From an uncultured Flavobacteriales bacterium (GTDB lineage Bacteria > Bacteroidota > Bacteroidia > Flavobacteriales_D > Sanyastnellaceae), in contig CALKYI010000083.1 in assembly GCA_938003665.1 (NCBI GenBank), positions 1-7,889 on the forward strand: a DNA stretch of 7,889 nt. The letters are read 5' to 3'. Below, piece after piece: positions 1 to 5,277 of the stretch. Every line of letters starts with the position of its first letter. Position 1 is the stretch's first letter. The notes under the pieces were generated by a model. It was not told where the DNA came from. It saw only the letters and a list, made by a program, of their open reading frames with translations, and searched no databases. The position numbers and the translations under genes were made by a program.

Positions 1-7
1 TCTTCCC

Positions 8-241
8 TTAACGCGCGCTCTTGCGCTGCTTAGAAATTACGAAGAAAATGGCCGACAGCAAAATGTAAGTGACCGCCATCAGGTACAAAATCCCCCGGTT
101 CAATCCGGCGCCTAACCCCCCGTCGTCGGCACTGTCTTCGGCCACGGCTTTGCACATAACGCATTGCCCCGTTGCCTGTTCCCAGGCAAACACGGCGACC
201 AACGCCAAAACAAGCGGGAGGAATTTGCGTGCCGTTGCCAT
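8..241 (-). CDS. Small CxxC membrane protein of the oxidase cluster, function unknown
   Basis: A 77-residue protein with no function I can name. Residues about 7-24 form a hydrophobic signal-like segment after a basic start (R5, K6). It is followed by a Cys pair in the motif CVMC (C27, C30), an acidic stretch (EDSADD, 35-40), the motif GLNRGILYLM (46-55), a second hydrophobic helix (about 50-69) and a basic tail. The predicted topology puts the CxxC and acidic loop in the periplasm with the tail in the cytoplasm. The context Q-C does not fit a standard lipobox, so I do not call it a lipoprotein. The ATG lies one base after the stop of the DUF420 gene, which indicates translational coupling. 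From memory, similar small CxxC proteins follow DUF420 in other Bacteroidota oxidase clusters, but I cannot check this. By inference it may help metal or thiol handling during oxidase assembly. It ends in TAA seven bases from the window edge. Confidence 0.8.
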   Translation of the reverse strand: MATARKFLPLVLALVAVFAWEQATGQCVMCKAVAEDSADDGGLGAGLNRGILYLMAVTYILLSAIFFVISKQRKSAR

Positions 242-242
242 A

Positions 243-785
243 TCAATACGGGTAATACGGTGAAATCATCAAGTAGACGATAACGCCTGTTGCGGTGACG
301 TAGAGCCAAATGGGCCAGGTGATTTTGGCCAGCTTGCGGTGTTTTTCTACCTGCATGCCCAGTCCGCGTGCGTACGTAAAGAGCACCAGCGGAATGATGC
401 CAGTGGACAGCAGAATGTGCGAAATCAAAATGACGAAATACACGCTGCGGATCCAGCCCTCGCCGCCGAACTTGGTGGATTCAGTGGTCAGGTGAAAGGC
501 CACGTAGCTCACGAGAAACAGCACGCTCAAGCCCAAAGCCGTCGTGGTGAATGCCCGGTGCACCTTGATGTTCTTGTTGCGGATGGCCACAAAGGCGCCG
601 ATGAGGCACAAAAAGGCGGTGCCGTTGAAGATGGCGTTGAGCTTGGGAAGCACGTACAGCGATTGCCGCGTCGATTCCGAGAGCGACTCCACCGGTGGAA
701 TGAGGAACAACAAGGCAACGGCGGCAGGGATGACCACCGCCATGGTCCAGATGAAGCGCTTGACGTTTGTTTCGTTGTTTACCAT
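243..785 (-). CDS. DUF420 (CtaM/YozB-like) cytochrome oxidase assembly membrane protein
   Basis: A 180-residue integral membrane protein of the DUF420 family. It has about five membrane helices (roughly 11-29, 52-68, 79-98, 114-138 and 157-174). Family signatures are visible in order: LPKLNAIFN (46-54), KVHRAFT (74-80), SYVAFH (93-98), FGGEGWIRSVYF (106-117), SHILLS (122-127), IPLVLFT (131-137), EKHRKLAKITWPIWLYV (147-163) and TGVIVYLM (166-173). Four His residues (H76, H98, H123, H149) sit at helix ends or in loops and are plausible metal or heme contacts. The family member CtaM of Staphylococcus is needed for active aa3-type oxidase; that the same role holds here is inference supported by the neighbours. 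The ATG follows the SCO stop by three bases, and the stop is one base before the 77-residue gene, so the three genes are almost certainly cotranscribed. Length is normal for the family. Confidence 0.93.
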   Translation of the reverse strand: MVNNETNVKRFIWTMAVVIPAAVALLFLIPPVESLSESTRQSLYVLPKLNAIFNGTAFLCLIGAFVAIRNKNIKVHRAFTTTALGLSVLFLVSYVAFHLTTESTKFGGEGWIRSVYFVILISHILLSTGIIPLVLFTYARGLGMQVEKHRKLAKITWPIWLYVTATGVIVYLMISPYYPY

Positions 786-788
786 GGC

Positions 789-2024
789 TTATTCGTTGAG
801 GGCCCAAAGTTGCTCGACGGCTTCCAGCAGCTGGTCGACTTCCTCGGTGTCGGTGCCGTCGTAGTACCCGCGGATGCGTCCGCTGCGGTCCACAAGGGCA
901 AAGATGTCGCTGTGGAAGATGCCACCGGCTGCAGTGTCGCTTTCAATGGCCGTGAGGAAGTACCCGTTGCGGGCGAGGTCGTAGAGGTCCTCTTTTTCGC
1001 CCGTCAGCAGTTTCCAGATTTCAGGGTCTTGCCCGAGTCGCTCTCCGTAGGCTTTCAGCTGTGAAGGCGTGTCGTTCTCCGGGTCGACGGAGTGGCTGAT
1101 GAGCCGGATGTCCCCCTTCATCCCCTTGGCTTCAATGCCGGCCTGAAGGCGCGCCATTTGGCTGGACATGATGGGGCAAATCGTCGGGCACGTCGTGAAG
1201 AAAAAGTCAATCACGCGCAGCTGCCCGGTACAATCATGGTGGGAAAACTCCACGCTATCGCTGTCGAGAAACGCGAACGGCGGCACCGTGTGCCCTTCCG
1301 GCCCCAGCACGGGCAGGGCAGGGAGGTCGGCGAGCGCCTCCGCTCGTTTTTTCTTGGCGTAGGCCGCCTCGTCCATCTCTTTTTGGAGCAAAGCAATGTC
1401 TTCCACGGCGTCTTTGATGGCATCTTCAGAAGCCGCGTGGTACACACCGCGCAGGTAACCTTTGCTGTCCACCAGCCAAAGCGTGGCGATGTTGTCGGGG
1501 TCCGAGGGATCCCGCTCGATCATGAAAGACTCCGCAATGATGGCATCGATGTCGGTTTGCTCACCGGTGAGGAATTGCCACTTTCCGTCAAACCCGTTGT
1601 AGCGCGTGTTGCGCTCGACGTACTTGGCCAGCACCTCAGGTGTGTCGTGATCAGCGTCCAATGTGAAGCACACGGTGGTGATGTCGCTCTCGTCGCGGTA
1701 CCGGAAGTTGGGCCAGAGCAGTTGCTTGGTCACTTGGGCGACGTGCGGCGCATCGGTTGCAAAGAAGGCCGCTAGCCACACTTTGCCGTCGAGCGATCGG
1801 GAATCGAATGGCTCGCCGAGATGGTTGGTCAACGTGAACGGCTGCACCCGCTGAACGCTTTCGCTGAATGCTTCGGTGGTGCCGTCTTCGGTGAAGTACG
1901 GGAGGGTGTTGAAATGGTGCTCTCCATGGACGCCCAGAACCATGAGCCCAATCAAGGGCAACGCCAGCATGATGCCCAGCAGGACCGCATACTTCTTGAG
2001 GGTTTTGGAAAGGGGAGTGCTCAC
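789..2024 (-). CDS. Tandem-domain SCO1/SenC family copper chaperone, first domain lacking copper ligands
   Basis: A 411-residue membrane-anchored protein, about twice the usual 200-230 residues of a SCO protein. Residues 1-11 are basic and 12-31 form a membrane helix that would hold the rest in the periplasm. Two thioredoxin-like domains follow. Domain 2 (about 235-411) is canonical: FFFTTCPTICP with C279 and C283, SVDPENDTP (312-320), WKLLTGE (337-343) and the distal H371 before FALVD. SCO proteins use such a Cys-x3-Cys plus His set to bind copper and mature the CuA centre of subunit II. Domain 1 (about 58-205) aligns to it through FFAT (87-90), TLDADHDTP (121-129), WQFLTGE (149-155) and LWLVD (182-186), but D91, V95 and N178 replace the two Cys and the His. 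A charged helical linker (about 205-232) joins the domains. The start is GTG; it gives a proper basic n-region, whereas the next in-frame ATG (residue 19) lies inside the helix. The gene lies between subunit IV and DUF420. Confidence 0.92.
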   Translation of the reverse strand: MSTPLSKTLKKYAVLLGIMLALPLIGLMVLGVHGEHHFNTLPYFTEDGTTEAFSESVQRVQPFTLTNHLGEPFDSRSLDGKVWLAAFFATDAPHVAQVTKQLLWPNFRYRDESDITTVCFTLDADHDTPEVLAKYVERNTRYNGFDGKWQFLTGEQTDIDAIIAESFMIERDPSDPDNIATLWLVDSKGYLRGVYHAASEDAIKDAVEDIALLQKEMDEAAYAKKKRAEALADLPALPVLGPEGHTVPPFAFLDSDSVEFSHHDCTGQLRVIDFFFTTCPTICPIMSSQMARLQAGIEAKGMKGDIRLISHSVDPENDTPSQLKAYGERLGQDPEIWKLLTGEKEDLYDLARNGYFLTAIESDTAAGGIFHSDIFALVDRSGRIRGYYDGTDTEEVDQLLEAVEQLWALNE

Positions 2025-2086
2025 AGGAAAGAAACCGGTGAACCGGCGGTGAAGTTCAACCCCCGAAAGGGCTCAAATGCACCGGC

Positions 2087-2464
2087 TCAGTGCAGGGTAT
2101 TGAAGTTACCCAAGTGTCCGAAACCTTCGGAAATGGCAATGAATATCAGGTACCCAATGAAGAGCATGTAGGGTGCAATGATGACCTTTTTCAGGTTGCT
2201 GCGCTCATCTCCCAAGTGCATGAACACCAAAACGATGTACGCAGCCTTCACCAACGTCAGGATGATGAACGACCACTTGATCATGGTCCACGTGAATGTC
2301 TCCGAGCGCTTGAAGTAAATGCCCATCAGGACTTCCACCGTCGTCAGCAAGGTGAGGATGCCCGTAACCTTCCAGATGTTCTTGCGAATCTTGGCGCCTT
2401 CTTCTTCGCTGTGGTGAGAATTGAGGGCGTAGCTATCGTTTACAATGAGGTCGTCGCGTTCCAT
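2087..2464 (-). CDS. Cytochrome c oxidase subunit IV (prokaryotic COX4 family)
   Basis: A 125-residue membrane protein matching the prokaryotic subunit IV family. A hydrophilic, His-containing N-terminus (NSHHSEEEGAKIRKNIWKV, 15-33) is followed by three hydrophobic helices, about 32-50, 61-83 and 92-112. The signatures IWKVTGILTLLTTVEVLMG (30-48), KAAYIVLVFMHLGDE (73-87) and a final helix are typical of the Bacteroidota version. Small subunits of this kind are not catalytic; they stabilise the subunit I-III core in the membrane. The gene begins with ATG 27 bases after the long subunit III stop and ends 62 bases before the SCO start. I see no convincing terminator or promoter in either gap, so it is probably cotranscribed. 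Length and layout are normal for the family. Confidence 0.92.
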   Translation of the reverse strand: MERDDLIVNDSYALNSHHSEEEGAKIRKNIWKVTGILTLLTTVEVLMGIYFKRSETFTWTMIKWSFIILTLVKAAYIVLVFMHLGDERSNLKKVIIAPYMLFIGYLIFIAISEGFGHLGNFNTLH

Positions 2465-2491
2465 GGTTGCTGGGGTTAAAACTGAGCAGGG

Positions 2492-3472
2492 TTAGACCAG
2501 GTAGAAGAAGGTGAAAACAAAGACCCATACAAGGTCTACAAAGTGCCAATAGAGGCCGATTTTCTCCACCATTTCGTAGTGCTTTCGGCGTTCGAACACG
2601 CCCTGAATCACCATGATGAAAATGATGATGTTGATGACTACACCCGAGAAAACGTGGAATCCGTGGAACCCGGTGATGAAGAAGAAGAAGTTCGCGTAGG
2701 CTTGCTGAATCGCGTATTCGTTGTCGTGCATGTTCGCCCCAAAAGCGAAGGTGCCGGAGCGGGCATTCCAAAGCTTCATGGCTTCATCACCGCTGACGAA
2801 CGATTCGTTTTCGACATACTTATTGAGGGTAAGAGCATGCAACTCTGCTTCGTGGGAGTGCTCACCCACCTCAACCAATTTGATGCCGTGGTCGCTCTCC
2901 ACCAAAGAGACGTTGGGCTCGCCTTCGATCCAAGGCTCAGCCAGGTGGCCGAAGTGGTGGTCCATGAAGACCGGGTCGCCTTTGGAGAGGTTGAAAACCT
3001 GGCCGTCATCGGCGGTCACCGTCACGTTTTCTGCCAACAGGAAGGACCCGCCGCTGCCGTGGATGAAGTGCGACCATTCCCAAGCCTGGGAACCGAGGAA
3101 GAAAAAGCCTCCAATGATGGTCAATCCAAGCCAGCGGATGACGCCGCTCTTGTCGTTGCGGTGGCCGGCCTCAACAGCGAGTACCATGGTGACCGAAGAC
3201 ACGATGAGGATGAACGTCATCAAGGCCACGTAGATCAGCGGGTATTCTCCGTCCAATCCGGGGAGTGCGCGGAAGACTTGCTCGCCAATGGGCCACGCAT
3301 CCGTGCTGCTTGCGCGAACGAATCCATACGCTGTGAGCAATCCTCCGAACGTCAACGCGTCCGACACGAGGAAATACCACATCATCATCTTCCCATAACT
3401 CACGCTGAAAGGTGAGCGACCTCCTCCCCAGAGGACTTCTTTCGAAATGGCTTTTGTTGCTTCTCCGCCCAT
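2492..3472 (-). CDS. Cytochrome c oxidase subunit III, long form with periplasmic insert
   Basis: A 326-residue heme-copper oxidase subunit III. The N-terminal half carries YGKMMMWYFLVSDALTFGG (26-44), YVALMTFILIVSSVTMVLA (81-99) and GGFFFLGSQAWEW (121-133). The C-terminal half has FFFITGFHGFHVFSGVV (263-279) and GLYWHFVDLVWVFVF (306-320), the signature end of subunit III. Membrane helices are near 28-52, 79-101, 113-131, 260-290 and 304-325. Residues about 137-250 are a large hydrophilic insert between helices; it is rich in His and acidic residues (for example FMDHHFGHLAEPW, 169-181) and ends in FGANMHDNEYA (244-254). A long insert here is, to my knowledge, usual in Bacteroidota homologues. 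Subunit III is not catalytic but supports proton uptake and stability of subunit I. It is preceded by a 105-base gap containing a hairpin and a promoter-like box, and followed after 27 bases by subunit IV. Confidence 0.96.
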   Translation of the reverse strand: MGGEATKAISKEVLWGGGRSPFSVSYGKMMMWYFLVSDALTFGGLLTAYGFVRASSTDAWPIGEQVFRALPGLDGEYPLIYVALMTFILIVSSVTMVLAVEAGHRNDKSGVIRWLGLTIIGGFFFLGSQAWEWSHFIHGSGGSFLLAENVTVTADDGQVFNLSKGDPVFMDHHFGHLAEPWIEGEPNVSLVESDHGIKLVEVGEHSHEAELHALTLNKYVENESFVSGDEAMKLWNARSGTFAFGANMHDNEYAIQQAYANFFFFITGFHGFHVFSGVVINIIIFIMVIQGVFERRKHYEMVEKIGLYWHFVDLVWVFVFTFFYLV

Positions 3473-3488
3473 GGCTACAATTTGGCGG

Positions 3489-3496
3489 TAAATTTA
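3489..3496 (-). promoter_or_regulatory. Possible internal promoter box upstream of long subunit III
   Basis: The minus strand reads TAAATTTA here, matching seven of eight positions of the Bacteroidota -7 consensus TAnnTTTG, and lies 16 bases before the ATG of the long subunit III gene. Only an imperfect TTT-containing -33 candidate is present, about 17 bases upstream. The AT-rich 105-base gap contrasts with the GC-richer genes around it. Together with the hairpin just upstream this could be a second transcription start in the cluster, but the match is weak. Confidence 0.28.
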
Positions 3497-3546
3497 GTCA
3501 ATTGCTTGCAACGAAACACCTTTTTTGTGGCCCGGAAACAATCAAC

Positions 3547-3568
3547 AAGGGATTTCGTTCAATCCCCT
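3547..3568 (-). terminator. Terminator- or attenuator-like hairpin between the two subunit III genes
   Basis: Nine bases after the TAA of the short subunit III gene the minus strand has an inverted repeat: arms AGGGGATT and AATCCCTT around a six-base loop GAACGA. It gives an eight-pair stem with one G-U wobble. It is followed by a moderately T-rich run (about 3536-3546) rather than a clean U-tract, so it may be a weak terminator, an attenuator, or an mRNA-processing and stability element. It could set the ratio between the upstream (ctaB, short III) and downstream (long III, IV, SCO) products. Confidence 0.4.
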
Positions 3569-3577
3569 CGCGAATTT

Positions 3578-4372
3578 TTAGTTCAAGAAGAACAAAAACG
3601 CGAACAAATAGAGCCAGAGGGCACCCATGAAGTGCCAGTAAATACTGAGGGACTGGAGCCGGACCACATCGCCGGAATGGATGGTCCCCAGCGCCACTCG
3701 TATGCCATTGACAACGAGGTAAATAAACCCGAAAATGAGGTGTAAAATGTGCACGGCGATCAAGGCCCATAAGTACCCGCCGCCGGAGTTGGACGTGCGG
3801 GCGACATCGCGGGTGATCGGCTTCACCATAAACTCGTCGTTGGACGCGTAGAACTCGTTTCGCTCGGGACTGTAGATGAGCGGACGTCCATTTCGGGATA
3901 CTTCGTAGTCCTGGCCGTAAACGGCGTCGCTTTCCATGATGGATTCGATGCTGTTCCAGCGGTAGGCGTTCATGCCCGATTCGTGTTCACTGACCGACCA
4001 GCCCATGCCCAAATCGGCCATGCCTTGCCAGCCTTCCGCTTGGCTCACGGTGAAACCGATGCCGAACAGCAGTGTGCCACCCAATGCGGCGAGGGTTTTG
4101 ATTTTATCCCCTGTGCGCATCCACCGAACGGCCAGCCACAAAGCAACCGAGGAGAGCACCAACAACCCGTTGCTCACCCAAAACGGCGTGGTGGGCGACA
4201 CGTGCACCCAGTATTGGCCCATGTTGGAGACGATGTAGGCACTGGTGAAACCCGCAAACAGCATCACGATGGCGAAAACGATGAAGTACATCAACATCTT
4301 TTTCGTGCGCTCGCGCACGGCGGGATCGTGTCCTTCAAAAACGTCGGGTTTGGCAGTTGAGGTCTGGGCCAT
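3578..4372 (-). CDS. Cytochrome c oxidase subunit III, short CyoC-like form with extra loop
   Basis: A 264-residue subunit III paralogue of the five-helix type. Helices are near 25-47, 64-83, 92-112, 198-222 and 243-262. Recognisable signatures are FAGFTSAYIVSN (39-50), VHILHLIFGFIYL (207-219) and YWHFMGALWLYLFAFLFF (245-262). Between helices 3 and 4 lies a polar insert (about 118-195), including NGRPLIYSPERNEFYASNDE (161-180). Homologues I recall from Flavobacteriaceae are near 195 residues and lack this loop. The ATG at 4372 (MAQTST) is preferred over an in-frame TTG at 4378; it lies six bases after the ctaB stop, which indicates coupled translation. Paired short and long subunit III genes are a standard feature of Bacteroidota oxidase clusters. 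The protein would sit beside subunit I in the inner membrane. The gene is followed by a terminator-like hairpin. Confidence 0.92.
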   Translation of the reverse strand: MAQTSTAKPDVFEGHDPAVRERTKKMLMYFIVFAIVMLFAGFTSAYIVSNMGQYWVHVSPTTPFWVSNGLLVLSSVALWLAVRWMRTGDKIKTLAALGGTLLFGIGFTVSQAEGWQGMADLGMGWSVSEHESGMNAYRWNSIESIMESDAVYGQDYEVSRNGRPLIYSPERNEFYASNDEFMVKPITRDVARTSNSGGGYLWALIAVHILHLIFGFIYLVVNGIRVALGTIHSGDVVRLQSLSIYWHFMGALWLYLFAFLFFLN

Positions 4373-4378
4373 GTTCAA

Positions 4379-5230
4379 TCAAATTTTATCAAGTACGTAG
4401 GCGATTTGCACCACCGGCAGGTAGGCGAACGAAGCAAACATCAATTGCCGCGCGTGCTTGCGGTCCAAGGTGCGGTAGAGCTTGAAGGCGGGAATCATGA
4501 ACCCTATGCCGCACAGAATGGCCACACTCAAGGCGATGTTCCCCACCATGGGCGATCCTGTGGGTAGCGCCCACGGCAGCAATGAGGCAGGAATGCAAAA
4601 GGCGGTGTACATCAAGATTTGCCATGCGCTTTCTTGGGTTCGTCCAGCCCGGAAGGGCAACATGTGGTACCCCGCTTTCTGGTAATCGTCGTGGGCGAGC
4701 CATGCGATGGCCCAGAAGTGCGGGAATTGCCACATGAACTGAACAGCAAAGAGGGTTCCAGGTTCGATGCCGAAGTCCCCCGTGGCCGCAACGTACCCAA
4801 TCATGGGCGGCAATGCACCAGGGAAGGCCCCAACAAACACGCTGAGGGTCGAACGGCTTTTGAGCGGCGTGTAGATGAAGGCGTAGGAAACCAATGCAGC
4901 AACACCTAACCAGCCGCTGAGGGGATTCAGGGTAAACAGGCAGCCCAATCCAATGATACCAGCGAGGACACTGTACAGAATCGCCTGCCAAGGTTCCATG
5001 CGGCCAGAGGGGAGCGGCCGTTCGGCTGTGCGCTCCATCAAGGCGTCCACGCGTTTTTCGATGACCTGGTTCAACCCGTTTGAAGCACCGGTTAGCAAGT
5101 AACCGCCAATGGTCAGCAGCAGGAAGCTTTTGAGGTCCAACGATTCCACGGCCATGAACCAGCCGAGGATCGCAGACATGACTACGAAGAAACCAAGGCG
5201 GATCTTGAAGAGTGCTGCGATGTCTTTCAT
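4379..5230 (-). CDS. ctaB: Protoheme IX farnesyltransferase (heme O synthase)
   Basis: A 283-residue UbiA-family prenyltransferase that adds a farnesyl group to heme b to make heme O, the precursor of heme A for the terminal oxidase. The first Asp-rich motif region is NQVIEKRVDALMERT (54-68) followed by RPLPSGR (71-77); here the usual NxxxDxxxD reads N54-E58-D62. Further signatures are YTPLKSRSTLS (120-130), GAFPGALPPMIGYVAATG (134-151), WQFPHFWAIAW (167-177) and the second Asp motif DDYQKAGYHMLP (181-192). Eight or nine hydrophobic segments are visible, normal for the family, as is the length. The ATG at 5230 opens directly on the conserved N-terminal helix. It is the first gene of the oxidase cluster, 47 bases after the outer-membrane protein gene, with a possible promoter in that gap, and its stop is six bases before the short subunit III. 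Heme A synthase (ctaA) is not in the window. Confidence 0.97.
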   Translation of the reverse strand: MKDIAALFKIRLGFFVVMSAILGWFMAVESLDLKSFLLLTIGGYLLTGASNGLNQVIEKRVDALMERTAERPLPSGRMEPWQAILYSVLAGIIGLGCLFTLNPLSGWLGVAALVSYAFIYTPLKSRSTLSVFVGAFPGALPPMIGYVAATGDFGIEPGTLFAVQFMWQFPHFWAIAWLAHDDYQKAGYHMLPFRAGRTQESAWQILMYTAFCIPASLLPWALPTGSPMVGNIALSVAILCGIGFMIPAFKLYRTLDRKHARQLMFASFAYLPVVQIAYVLDKI

Positions 5231-5247
5231 TTTCCCAAGTTGGGGGG

Positions 5248-5255
5248 CAAAATTA
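5248..5255 (-). promoter_or_regulatory. Possible Bacteroidota -7 promoter box upstream of ctaB
   Basis: On the minus strand the gap between the outer-membrane protein gene and ctaB reads TAATTTTG, an exact match to the Bacteroidota sigma-A -7 consensus TAnnTTTG. It ends 17 bases before the ctaB ATG, so the leader would be only about a dozen bases. A TTG that could be the -33 element exists upstream, but at about 26 bases spacing rather than about 19, which weakens the call. If real, it would let the oxidase cluster be transcribed independently of the polysaccharide genes. Confidence 0.35.
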
Positions 5256-5277
5256 CGCAGCAGCGCGGGATATCACC

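Noticed and set aside
339..1064. A 241-codon open frame on the plus strand
   Set aside because: It lies antisense to DUF420 and the SCO gene, both clearly real. Its translation is low in hydrophobic order and matches no family I recognise; it is a shadow of high-GC codon use.
1092..1775. A 227-codon open frame on the plus strand
   Set aside because: It is fully antisense to the SCO coding region, whose motifs are unambiguous, and its sequence is Arg/His/Gly/Val-rich as is typical of a reverse-strand shadow.
2025..2086. Repeats of ACCGG/CCGGT in the gap between subunit IV and the SCO gene, as a possible operator
   Set aside because: The repeats are short, imperfect and unevenly spaced, and no promoter-like box is next to them.
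2543..3415. A 290-codon open frame on the plus strand
   Set aside because: It is antisense to the long subunit III gene and has no recognisable domain or credible start context.
4373..4378. TTG start at 4378 for the short subunit III
   Set aside because: It adds only two residues; the ATG at 4372 is a better codon at a normal spacing from the ctaB stop.
5231..5277. A terminator between the Wzi-like gene and ctaB
   Set aside because: I found no stem of useful length followed by a T-run in this 47-base gap.
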